This document shows, piece by piece, positions 50,343 to 58,918 of a stretch of 64,000 nt of DNA. Position numbers and translations under genes: made by a program. Position 1 is the first letter of the stretch. The number at the start of each line of letters is the position of its first letter. The DNA comes from an uncultured Anaerolineae bacterium (GTDB taxonomy: Bacteria; Chloroflexota; Anaerolineae; Aggregatilineales; Phototrophicaceae). The notes below the pieces were generated by a model. It was not told the DNA's origin and made no database searches. It saw nothing but the letters and a program-made list of their open reading frames with translations. The stretch is taken from contig CAKQCB010000002.1 of assembly GCA_934216615.1 (NCBI GenBank), positions 554,409-618,408 of the forward strand, read 5' to 3'.

Positions 50343-51278
50343 TTAACGCGGTGCGAGCGCCTCATCCATAAATTCAACGATCCGCGCAGGGTACTCTATA
50401 GGCTGTACACGCACATAATTACCGTGTACAGCCCCCTGCACAGGGTATAATTCGGCCGTCGCCCCGCCTGCTTCGGCGAGAAGCTCACCCGCATAAAATG
50501 AAGGTTCAATCGTCCCGTAGACCAATAACACGGGACGTGGCGCAATTTGATCCATGACGCTGATCGGACTAAGCCGTTCGATCTCAAAGCCGACTTGGGT
50601 TTGATAGCTCACCCGCACCCCGAAGCGAAATAACTCACCGAAGATGCCGAAAGTGTCGGTATTGCGCTGGATTTCGCCAAACAAGTCGTGATAGCCCCCT
50701 TCAGCCACTACCGCGCCGAGTTCAGGATATTGTGAGGCGGCCAATAAACTGAGAGCGCCCCCCGCAGAAAAGCCGTGAATCCCAACGCGGTCAAGGTCTA
50801 CGTCGGCGCGTGTGCGTAGATAATCTAACGACGAACCGATCAGCGGCACTTCGCCATACCCCAACGAATTTTGCACCTGCCCTGTGCAGTTCACCGAGTC
50901 AAACGTCAAAATGTGATATCCCGCTTGTTGATAGTGAATCCATTCTTCAAGGCGGGAACCGCGTCCACTTCCCAACGTCGGCGCAATGATGACCGTCGCG
51001 CCGTTTTGGGGCGAAGCACCCGTTATAAAATAACCCTGTGTAGGCGCTGTGTTTAACGTGGACGGAAACGTGATGTTTTCCACCCTGAACGCTTGCGTCG
51101 AAAGATCAACAATGCCTGTGCAGGCGGGATAGATCAACGCGGTGATGAACACCCCGCCCCCAATCAACGGGATGACAACCGCACTGGCAATCAAAATCAC
51201 CACAAACGAACGCAAAATAAACCACAACCGCTGTTGCAGGGTGCGTTCCTGTCCTTGAGGCGCGGGGGTCAACATCAT
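50343..51278 (-). CDS. membrane-anchored alpha/beta hydrolase
   Basis: The reading frame extends to 51536, but its first 86 residues overlap the amidohydrolase gene and look like a shadow. The ATG at 51278 (MMLTPAPQGQ) lies 4 nt after that gene's stop, giving about 311 residues. One TM at ~25-50 (FVVILIASAVVIPLIGGGVFI) precedes the hydrolase domain outside. The nucleophile elbow is GIHGFSAGGALS (Ser); the active His is probably in GAVHGNYVRVQ and an acid in LVYGTIEPSF-type context. Likely an esterase/lipase-like enzyme of unknown substrate. Confidence 0.85.
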   Translation of the reverse strand: MMLTPAPQGQERTLQQRLWFILRSFVVILIASAVVIPLIGGGVFITALIYPACTGIVDLSTQAFRVENITFPSTLNTAPTQGYFITGASPQNGATVIIAPTLGSGRGSRLEEWIHYQQAGYHILTFDSVNCTGQVQNSLGYGEVPLIGSSLDYLRTRADVDLDRVGIHGFSAGGALSLLAASQYPELGAVVAEGGYHDLFGEIQRNTDTFGIFGELFRFGVRVSYQTQVGFEIERLSPISVMDQIAPRPVLLVYGTIEPSFYAGELLAEAGGATAELYPVQGAVHGNYVRVQPIEYPARIVEFMDEALAPR

Positions 51279-51282
51279 CAGG

Positions 51283-52869
51283 TTAAGATTCGTAGCGCAG
51301 TTCACCGCCGACATACGTTTGGCGAACGCGAATATTGGCGAGTTCTTCAGGCGGGGTTGTGAGCGGGTCGCCCTCAAGGATGGTGAGGTCTGCCCATTTA
51401 CCCGTTTCGATACTGCCCCGCGTCTGCTGGTCACCGCTTGCAATCGCCCCGCCCATCGTATACGCATATAACGCCTCATACGCGCTGATGGCTTGGTCGG
51501 GCGCGAGGGGGTTTCCCTGCGCATCTTGACGATCAATCGCGGCTTTGATGCCGACTAACGGATTGTCGTCGGTGACAACGGGCGCGTCTGAACTTAGAGC
51601 AATAGTGAGGCCTGCATCTATCAAGTCACGGATGGGGTAACAGCGCGGGTAAAATTCATCCGGCAAGTAACGGCGGTACGTCACGCCAAGCGCGTACAAG
51701 AAGATCGTCTGCGGAACGGCGATCACATTCATCGCCCCACAGCGTTTTAAATGATCGGCGCTCGGCAAGCCCAAATGCTCAATACGGTGGCGTAATGTAG
51801 AAGGATGTTGGGCATACAAGCGCTCATAAGTTGTGATCACTTGGTCGAGCGCGACATCACCAATCGCGTGGGTCGCGATGCGATATCCCGCTTGATGCGC
51901 CTCAAACATCAATTCAAAAAGTTCATCATCAGCAAAGCGTAACACGCCCTGTGTGCCCGTCACTTTGTAAGGCACGCTGAGCGCGGCTGTCGCCCCACTT
52001 AACCCCCCGTCGGCAAAAAATTTCACGCTGTCGATGCGTAAGGTGTCGCTGAGATATTTTTCTGGCAGAGGCAGTGTTTCCGTGCCTCCGTCGGGACGCC
52101 GAATCGGTAAGCCGTTGATGCGAACTTTCAGCTTGCCTTCGGCTTCAAGTTGACGATAGACGCGCAGATGTGAAGGTGCCAAAAGCGGATCGGTCGCGCT
52201 GGTGATGCCCAATGCCAATTGATGATCGAGCGTCGCTTGAATCGCCCGCGCCATCGTCGCGTCGTCGGGGTCGGTCATGGCGTGGTTGAGCAAGCCCATC
52301 GCCGTTTCTTGGATGAGGCCTGTCGGTTCGCCGTGTTCGTCACGCACAATCATCCCGCCGGCAGGGTCGGACGTGTTGGCGGTGATGCCCGCTAAAGCCA
52401 ATGCCTTGCTATTAGCGACGATCATATGCCCACAGGTGCGGGTCAACGCAATCGGATGTTCAGTGCTGGCTTGGTCAAGATCGTGACGGGTTAAATGCCG
52501 ACCTTCAGGCAGTTCAGCTTCGTTGTAACCGCGTCCGGTCAGCCATGTGCCGTGTGCAGTTTGCGCCGCCCGCTCTTTAAATTTCGCGATGATCGTAGGA
52601 ATATCAGGCGCGGCATTTTTACGCGCATCTACTTGAACGGTGAGCAGTAAGCCTAATTTCCAAATATGCACATGCGCATCATTCAAGCCCGGGATGAGTG
52701 TTGCCCCGCCCAAATCCACCATTGTGGTATTCGCCGCAGAAGGAAGGTCACACCACTTGCCCACAAAGGCAATTTTCCCGTCATCGTCCACCAAGACGAG
52801 TTCGGGACGTTCACGAGGCGCGGCGACGTTTGAGAGTGTGTGAATCACCCCATTATGGAATAAACGCAT
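51283..52869 (-). CDS. YtcJ-type amidohydrolase (metal-dependent)
   Basis: 528 residues, the usual size for the YtcJ/NfdA group. Metal site: LNDAHVHIWKLG (HxH), later ATHAIGDVALDQV and HRIEHLGLP, and the catalytic Asp in LSSDAPV. The N-terminal beta-sandwich part has LFHNGVIHTL and the C-terminal part IETGKWADLTILEGDPL. It would hydrolyse amide or ester bonds of small molecules; the substrate is not predictable. No signal peptide. Translationally close to the alpha/beta hydrolase downstream (4-nt gap). Confidence 0.93.
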   Translation of the reverse strand: MRLFHNGVIHTLSNVAAPRERPELVLVDDDGKIAFVGKWCDLPSAANTTMVDLGGATLIPGLNDAHVHIWKLGLLLTVQVDARKNAAPDIPTIIAKFKERAAQTAHGTWLTGRGYNEAELPEGRHLTRHDLDQASTEHPIALTRTCGHMIVANSKALALAGITANTSDPAGGMIVRDEHGEPTGLIQETAMGLLNHAMTDPDDATMARAIQATLDHQLALGITSATDPLLAPSHLRVYRQLEAEGKLKVRINGLPIRRPDGGTETLPLPEKYLSDTLRIDSVKFFADGGLSGATAALSVPYKVTGTQGVLRFADDELFELMFEAHQAGYRIATHAIGDVALDQVITTYERLYAQHPSTLRHRIEHLGLPSADHLKRCGAMNVIAVPQTIFLYALGVTYRRYLPDEFYPRCYPIRDLIDAGLTIALSSDAPVVTDDNPLVGIKAAIDRQDAQGNPLAPDQAISAYEALYAYTMGGAIASGDQQTRGSIETGKWADLTILEGDPLTTPPEELANIRVRQTYVGGELRYES

Positions 52870-52963
52870 GTTGTACTACCCTTTTCATGTAAACGTTATA
52901 AAAATTATTTAAGAGAGCATATATAGGGGCTTTTAACCCCTATATATCCTAATAGAAGATGTT

Positions 52964-55531
52964 TTAAAACGATGATGTTACTAACGTCACGGTGTTATTA
53001 GAAGGATTCTCATCAGGGTTTGCGCTGCTTGCTGAGGCCGTATTGCTGTAACTGACGCCTGCATCAAAGGTGGTGATGACAAAACTAATCGTTTGGTTGG
53101 CGCCGGGCGCTAAATCATCCGGCGTCCATGTCTTGGTCACATCGTCATACCCTGTTCCAGTGACCGTCGAAGGTGACAATTCAAACGGTAAAACATCGAT
53201 CACGGCGATATTGCTGGCGGTCAGCCCTGCATCAAGGTTGGTGATCGTGTAAGTATAGGTCAACTGGCCGGGGACAGATTCATCGAGGGTGCCAGCCAAT
53301 TGAAGATCAATCGAGGGTGGCGGTTGTTGCTGACTTTCGACAATCGCCGTGAGCGTGGACGCGACATTATCGCTAGGGTATGAATCGGTCTCGTTCAAGC
53401 TGATCGTCGCCGTCGTCGCATACGTGCCTACGGTTTCGGGCATCACCTCAATCGAAATGGAGGCTATTCCTTCAACAGCATTCAGATCGGGCACAAGCCA
53501 AACATACTCGCCCAATTCCGTATCGAAGATCACGCTGCCATCGCCTGTTGTGATCGGAGCGCCCACACCACTCATGAAGATGCCACTCACACGGACGCCT
53601 GTCGCAACGGCATTTCCCATATTATTAATTGTATAGGCATACGTTAGCGCCGAGCCTAACATCACGGTTGCGCTTGAGTCACCGTTCACTTCAGCGCGGG
53701 TAAAGTACAAGTCAGGCAGCATCTGTTGGGTGGGCACCATCACTTGAACTGCCAATGTAGTGCTGTTATCAGACGGCGTAATATCCCCTTCATTTGAGAT
53801 CAACGTGGCGCTGTTGCTCATCAGCCCCGCAGCATAATAAGAAACTTCACCGTGAATTGTGAAAGAAACAGATTCGCCTACGGCGATGTCGCCAATATAC
53901 CAGTGCCAAGTGCCTGTCTCTTCATCAAATGACAATGAGGGATAGTTCGTGAGAAGAAACAAATCTTCAGGGATTACATCCTCTACATACACGCCTGTAG
54001 CAGGGACATTTCCGTTATTGGTGACCGTGTACGAATACATCAATTGGCTTTCAGGCGAAACGATGAGAGTGCCTTGTGCCAACGGTTTCATATACTGAAG
54101 TGAGTTAAAAAAGGCTGTCGCGACCATCACATTTGCTTGGGAAAATGAGAGATCAGGCAACATCACAACGGGTGTTGAGGTAGGCAGTACAGGCGTCTCA
54201 GTGGGTGGCACTACTGTAGGCGGTACAGCAGTTGGCGGGATGTCGGTGGGTGGAACCGCCGTTGGCACCAGCGTTGGGGTGGGCGGAATTGGCGTGTTCG
54301 TCCACGGAACCCATTGAACAATCGTTGGCGTGGGGCTGGGCGAAGGGAAAATATCAATGGGATAGTATAAACCGCTGAATCCATCAAACCCTAAAAAGTC
54401 TTGTCGGAAATCTTCCGGAATATCGCGCGGGTCGGTGAACCCACAGCTTGGCAAGACCACTTGATCATTTTCTACGCCATCTAAGCCTAAATCTTGCGGG
54501 TGGCTTAAGCAGGTAGATGACTGCTGACCTTCAGGAATCTCGACTTCATCGTCTGTATCAGGGCTGACGATCACATTCCCATCAACCGTTGAAATCTCTA
54601 AAATACCCCCTATTGGCGAGTCATCATCTTGTTTTCCAAACGTATTCTGACCTTGTACGGGCAGGGTACGAATGATCGCGGTAGAGCCGATGCGCAAGTC
54701 CGCACCGTTGATCGTAATATCCACTTCATAGCCTTGTGGCCCTTGAATGATCATAGCTGAAGGCGCGCTGTTACAGGTGAGCTGTCCCAACCCTGTCCGC
54801 AGGTAGAAGGCTTGCATCACGCCGAAACTTTCCCCTTGTTGGTAGGCGGGAAGGGAACTTAAATCTAACGCAGGGTCGATGAAACTGCGTGAAACCCAAC
54901 CGGATTGGTCGGCGTAAAAGACGCGCACCCATAAACCATCATGGCTCACCGCGTCGATGGAAACCTCTGCTTGCGCAGGCACAGATTGAATGACTTGGCT
55001 ATTCGATGTAGGCTGTACCGACATCTGCACCGTGCCAAGGGTTTGTGTTGTGATAGGGGTATCACTGCCCACAAAGATCGTTTCGGGCGCCGTCGCATTT
55101 TCAATCTCAGAGTCCCCCAACAGGATAAACATCGCGTTTTGACCCGGAAGCATGTTGGGTAAATTCGCTTGGACGCTGAGTAATGAAACGCCCCATTCGT
55201 TCAAATTTTCATTGAGGGGCATGGTGCGAATACGGCTTATTTCTGGTAAGGGGGCTAAGTCCCCCACATTGGTAAAAGTATCTGCTGGTTGGGTACTGAC
55301 AAATTGCGCTTCGACCAAGTTGTACCCATAACAGGCAGAGTTGCGTTCGATGCCACTGCATGCGTTACCGATGGATTCCAAAGCGCGAGAAACGATCTGC
55401 GGGCAAGCTTCAGTGCTTCCCTGCATCGAGGCGGTGTGAGGGGGAATCACCATACCGATCAAAACAAGAAAAGTGCTGATGAAAGCCACTTTCATCACGT
55501 TTGTGTGCAAGAAATTCAGCAGTGCTTTCAT
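52964..55531 (-). CDS. large secreted protein with SH3b domain and three DUF11-like repeats
   Basis: 855 residues. Signal peptide in the first ~35 (VAFISTFLVLIGMVIPP). Residues ~35-165 hold a Cys-rich N-terminal unit, ~185-240 an SH3b domain (VPAQAEVSIDAVSHDGLWVRVFYADQSGWVSRSF), and ~400-470 a long Thr/Pro linker (PTAVPPTDIPPTAVPPT). Three beta-sandwich DUF11-like repeats follow: LMYSYTVTNNGNVPATGVYV, LTYAYTINNMGNAVATGVRV and LTYTYTITNLDAGLTASNI. A cell-surface or exoprotein; no enzyme motif is seen. The ATG at 55531 has no clear Shine-Dalgarno; ATG 55495 is possible. Divergent from the iron-uptake genes. Confidence 0.87.
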   Translation of the reverse strand: MKALLNFLHTNVMKVAFISTFLVLIGMVIPPHTASMQGSTEACPQIVSRALESIGNACSGIERNSACYGYNLVEAQFVSTQPADTFTNVGDLAPLPEISRIRTMPLNENLNEWGVSLLSVQANLPNMLPGQNAMFILLGDSEIENATAPETIFVGSDTPITTQTLGTVQMSVQPTSNSQVIQSVPAQAEVSIDAVSHDGLWVRVFYADQSGWVSRSFIDPALDLSSLPAYQQGESFGVMQAFYLRTGLGQLTCNSAPSAMIIQGPQGYEVDITINGADLRIGSTAIIRTLPVQGQNTFGKQDDDSPIGGILEISTVDGNVIVSPDTDDEVEIPEGQQSSTCLSHPQDLGLDGVENDQVVLPSCGFTDPRDIPEDFRQDFLGFDGFSGLYYPIDIFPSPSPTPTIVQWVPWTNTPIPPTPTLVPTAVPPTDIPPTAVPPTVVPPTETPVLPTSTPVVMLPDLSFSQANVMVATAFFNSLQYMKPLAQGTLIVSPESQLMYSYTVTNNGNVPATGVYVEDVIPEDLFLLTNYPSLSFDEETGTWHWYIGDIAVGESVSFTIHGEVSYYAAGLMSNSATLISNEGDITPSDNSTTLAVQVMVPTQQMLPDLYFTRAEVNGDSSATVMLGSALTYAYTINNMGNAVATGVRVSGIFMSGVGAPITTGDGSVIFDTELGEYVWLVPDLNAVEGIASISIEVMPETVGTYATTATISLNETDSYPSDNVASTLTAIVESQQQPPPSIDLQLAGTLDESVPGQLTYTYTITNLDAGLTASNIAVIDVLPFELSPSTVTGTGYDDVTKTWTPDDLAPGANQTISFVITTFDAGVSYSNTASASSANPDENPSNNTVTLVTSSF

Positions 55532-55824
55532 AATGTAATCACTCGACGTGGTTTATTTATACCTATTAAATGTAACATGATTTAAATATTAAAGATGGGG
55601 TTTTTGCGAAATTTATAAACTTTCACGGCACAGCACATCCAAATGTTAAATGCGGGTAAATCAATAATTTCGGCTGTTCACTCCACGAATTAAAGGTAGG
55701 TTAAACAACCCCTACAGATGAGTAAATTTAGCCTTAACCGCCTGCGTGGAATTGTTACATCTCTCACAAGTATGATTACACTGTCTTTTACTGTTGATTG
55801 AATCCGTACTTTAAAGAGAACTTT

Positions 55825-56853
55825 ATGGGTTTTATTTCTTCGCTGAAAACTTGCGGGTTGTTGGGTGTCGTTGGTCTTTCGTTCATCGCGACGGGCAGTT
55901 TCGCTTCTGCGCAAGATGTCACTTGTGCCGAAGGTGAACGTCAATTTGAACATTCTTTAGGCACGCTTTGCATCCCCGAAACCGTGGAACGGGTGGTCGC
56001 CTTAGAATGGTCACTGGTCGAAGCACTGTTGGCCGTGGGTATTCAACCTGTGGGCGTGGCCGATATTGAAGGCTATAACGCTTGGGTGAAAATCCCCGTC
56101 ACCTTAGATGAAACCGTCCCCGACGTGGGCACACGTCAAGAACCCAATTTAGAACTTATTGCGACCTTAAATCCTGACCTGATCTTGGCGGCAGAATCCC
56201 GCGTTGTCAATAACTATGAAGCGCTGAATGCGATTGCCCCAACCATGACCTTTAACCCGTATCCTGTAGATATGGCGTCACAATATGACGATATGCTGAA
56301 CTCATTCAGAAATATCGCCGCCGCTGTGAACCGTGAAGAAGAAGCGGAAACAGTGCTGGCCGACATGGAAGCCTATTTTGATGCGGTCGCAGAAGTCGTT
56401 ACAGAAGCAGAACTCGCTACGAATACGTTTGTGATTGCTCAAACCTTCCCTGCGGGGGATGTCCCTGCGTTCCGTCTGTTTACAGACAACGCCTTGGCCG
56501 TTCAAGTGTTGCAACGCATCGGCCTAGAGAATATCTGGGATGCGCCGATTGAACTCTACGGATTCACCCAAGGTGATATTGAACCGCTCGCCGACATTCC
56601 GGATACCAATTTCTTCTACGTCGCCCAAGCCGATTTTAATGACCTGTTGGTCGCACTGCCTTTATGGCAAGCTCACCCAGCGGTAGCCGCAGGGCATGCG
56701 TACTGGCTCGGTGGTGATGTGTGGTTCTTCGGTGGCCCACTTTCAGCAGAGGTATTGGTTGAAACCATCCTCAATTCTTTGGGGATTGAACCGCCCGTCC
56801 TAGACGTTGAAGCAACGCCTGAAGTCACTCCCGAAGTGACCCCAGCGTCATAA
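55825..56853 (+). CDS. iron-siderophore ABC transporter binding protein (FecB/FepB type)
   Basis: I choose the ATG at 55825 (MGFISSLKTCGLLG), with AAGAGA upstream, over the TTG at 55798; about 342 residues. Signal peptide through FIATGSFASAQD. The mature start TCAEGERQFEHSLGTLCIPETVERVVALEWSLVEALLAVGI is typical of siderophore-binding class III proteins, as are DVGTRQEPNLELIATLNPDLIL and HPAVAAGHAYWL. The C-terminus is a Thr/Pro/Glu tail (VEATPEVTPEVTPAS). No lipobox, so its membrane tether is unclear. Followed by a long hairpin, then the ATPase gene. Confidence 0.93.
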   Translation: MGFISSLKTCGLLGVVGLSFIATGSFASAQDVTCAEGERQFEHSLGTLCIPETVERVVALEWSLVEALLAVGIQPVGVADIEGYNAWVKIPVTLDETVPDVGTRQEPNLELIATLNPDLILAAESRVVNNYEALNAIAPTMTFNPYPVDMASQYDDMLNSFRNIAAAVNREEEAETVLADMEAYFDAVAEVVTEAELATNTFVIAQTFPAGDVPAFRLFTDNALAVQVLQRIGLENIWDAPIELYGFTQGDIEPLADIPDTNFFYVAQADFNDLLVALPLWQAHPAVAAGHAYWLGGDVWFFGGPLSAEVLVETILNSLGIEPPVLDVEATPEVTPEVTPAS

Positions 56854-56870
56854 CTTCAGAATTTACAACT

Positions 56871-56914
56871 ATGAAGTCATGCTGATCTGACGTGTCACCT
56901 CAGCGTGACTTCAT
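56871..56914 (+). repeat. long hairpin between iron SBP and ATPase genes
   Basis: ATGAAGTCATGCTGA (56871-56885) pairs with TCAGCGTGACTTCAT (56900-56914) over 15 positions with one U-G pair and a 14-nt loop. No T-tract follows. A hairpin here fits a 3'-end stabiliser or attenuator that lowers ATPase expression relative to the binding protein. Confidence 0.65.
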
Positions 56915-56952
56915 GAAATCGTTCGTTTCATACATTACGGAACCTAATTCTC

Positions 56953-57795
56953 ATGAGCGCAATTTGTGGTAACAATCTCAAACTCTCGTATGAAAATGCG
57001 ACCATCATTCATGATTTGACCCTCAACGTTCCTTCTAACGTGATCACGGCTTTGGTTGGGCCGAACGGCTGTGGAAAATCCACCCTTTTACGGGGCATTT
57101 CACGCTTGCTGAAACCGAATCACGGCCAAGTGCTTTTAAGCGGGGAAGATATTTGGAGATTGCCCGCCAAAGAACTGGCGAAGAAACTCGGCATTTTGCC
57201 ACAAGGGCCAGTTGCCCCCGAAGGGTTGACCGTTCACGAATTGGTTGCTCAAGGGCGTTACCCACATCAGAGCTGGTTCCAACAATGGTCGCGTGAAGAC
57301 GAACGCATCACCCAAGATGCCCTGCAAATTACGGGGATCGCCCCATTTGCGGATCGCCCTATCGATACCCTTTCAGGGGGTCAACGTCAACGTGCATGGA
57401 TCGCCATGACGTTAGCGCAGGACAGCGACACCATCCTCTTAGATGAACCAACCACGTTCCTCGATCTAGCGTATCAAATCGAAGTCTTGGACTTGCTCCA
57501 TGAACTGAACCGTACCCGCAAGAAAACCATTGTCATGGTCTTGCACGATTTGAACCAAGCCTGCCGTTACGCGGACTATCTGATTGCGGTGAAAGAAGGT
57601 TGCATCGCGGCGGAAGGGATTCCGTCTGAAGTTGTGACGGGGGACATGGTGAACGAAGTCTTTGGCATCGAATGTCACATCATCAGTGACCCGATCTCGA
57701 ATACCCCGTTAATTGTGCCGATGGGACGGCGTGGACAGCAAATTCAGCAGGAAAGAAAGCATGCCGCATTTGCGCAAGTCGCCATTTCTGCATAA
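56953..57795 (+). CDS. ABC transporter ATP-binding protein, iron-siderophore type (FecE/FepC)
   Basis: 280 residues. Walker [10 protein letters not shown] (36-44), Q-loop in LGILPQGP, the helical [18 protein letters not shown] segment ([13 protein letters not shown]), signature [13 protein letters not shown], Walker [13 protein letters not shown] and the switch His in [15 protein letters not shown]. The GRYPH motif and C-terminus place it with vitamin B12/siderophore importers. The expected FecCD permease is absent: the gene is followed within 6 nt by the ferredoxin-like gene. The permease must come from elsewhere or the cassette is partial. Confidence 0.95.
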   Translation: MSAICGNNLKLSYENATIIHDLTLNVPSNVITALVGPNGCGKSTLLRGISRLLKPNHGQVLLSGEDIWRLPAKELAKKLGILPQGPVAPEGLTVHELVAQGRYPHQSWFQQWSREDERITQDALQITGIAPFADRPIDTLSGGQRQRAWIAMTLAQDSDTILLDEPTTFLDLAYQIEVLDLLHELNRTRKKTIVMVLHDLNQACRYADYLIAVKEGCIAAEGIPSEVVTGDMVNEVFGIECHIISDPISNTPLIVPMGRRGQQIQQERKHAAFAQVAISA

Positions 57796-57801
57796 ACCAC
57801 T

Positions 57802-58812
57802 ATGGTAGCAATTGAGGGGATTCGTACAAAAGATTACTGTAACGTACTGGCTATCTTGAAAGAGATGGACCCTGTTGGCTACGCATCGAACTTTGACGAC
57901 GCGGTGATCATCGAAACACCCCTCTCATGGAAATATGAGTTGTGGAAAGACACCCAACGTCTGCCCTCCCAAGTGATTCAACTTCTAGACCTGTGGCTCG
58001 AAACGTATCACATCACAGGTCATTATGGACATCGTCCACTCGTGATCGCCCCCGACCCTGAATATTCGGTTGAGGGGTTTCGTCGGGTGATGTTCTATCA
58101 AAAGCCCGAAGGCGCGTTTAGCCAATATATCAAAACTGAATACTTAGCGCCAGAAGCGGTGTATGGCGATCTGGTCTATGCCCTTTACGAAAAACGTGAT
58201 CAACTGCCTGAATTTGAACAGTATCGCGTCCCTGAAGCCGACAACATCCGCGATTTGTTGGTCTGCACACATGGCACAGTTGATGCCGCGTGTGGCAAAT
58301 TTGGATTCCGCGTCTTTCAGAAAATGCGTGCCCAACCGTATGCTCAAACTGTGCGGGTTTGGCGGGTCAACCACTTTGGGGGGCATGTATTCGCGCCCAC
58401 CATTTTAGATATGCCCAGCGGACATTATTGGGCGTTTGTTGAACCTGAACAGGGGGATCAAATTGCCCAGAAGAATCAACCAGTATCACAGCTCAACGCT
58501 TATTATCGCGGTTGGTCAGGCGTGGATGATGGCTTTCTACAAGCCGCGGAACGCGCTGTATGGCAAACGCTAGGCTGGGATTGGTTCGATTATCTCAAAA
58601 GTGGGGAAATTCTGCGCCAAGACACCAGCGAAAAACCGCAGTGGGCAGAGGTAGCAATTCACTATCAAACGCCGGATGGACAGGTGCGGGGTGTATATTC
58701 GGCGCATGTTGAAGTCAGCGGGTACATCGATAATCCTTCAGGCTCGTTTAACTCCAAAACCTATGCGTATGCGCAGTATCATGTGAGTTCCCTCAAACAC
58801 AGCCTCCCCTAA
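57802..58812 (+). CDS. sucrase/ferredoxin-like (Suc_Fer) protein, candidate siderophore-iron reductase
   Basis: 336 residues. The C-terminal half carries the thioredoxin-like ferredoxin pattern: LLVCTHGTVDAACGKFG, then RVWRVNHFGGHVFAPTILDMPSGHYW, with Cys and His positions expected to hold an [2Fe-2S] cluster in this family. The tail from ~275 (EVAIHYQTPDGQVRGVYSAHVEV) is an extra beta-rich part. No signal peptide, so cytosolic. Placement directly after a siderophore ATPase suggests it reduces the imported ferric complex to release iron, analogous to FhuF. That role is inferred from context. Confidence 0.8.
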   Translation: MVAIEGIRTKDYCNVLAILKEMDPVGYASNFDDAVIIETPLSWKYELWKDTQRLPSQVIQLLDLWLETYHITGHYGHRPLVIAPDPEYSVEGFRRVMFYQKPEGAFSQYIKTEYLAPEAVYGDLVYALYEKRDQLPEFEQYRVPEADNIRDLLVCTHGTVDAACGKFGFRVFQKMRAQPYAQTVRVWRVNHFGGHVFAPTILDMPSGHYWAFVEPEQGDQIAQKNQPVSQLNAYYRGWSGVDDGFLQAAERAVWQTLGWDWFDYLKSGEILRQDTSEKPQWAEVAIHYQTPDGQVRGVYSAHVEVSGYIDNPSGSFNSKTYAYAQYHVSSLKHSLP

Positions 58813-58918
58813 AATTTGGCTCTAATATTCTCATGTTAAGTATTGCCCCTCTATTTCGATGTTATATTACGAAATAATAAACGTTTGCAAAACTTCTGCC
58901 TGAGTTTAAGAGTGATAT

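Noticed and set aside
51279..51536. N-terminal 86-residue extension of the alpha/beta hydrolase frame
   Set aside because: It runs entirely inside the amidohydrolase gene on the same strand, is Arg/Ser-rich and low-quality, and a good ATG follows at 51278 right after that gene's stop.
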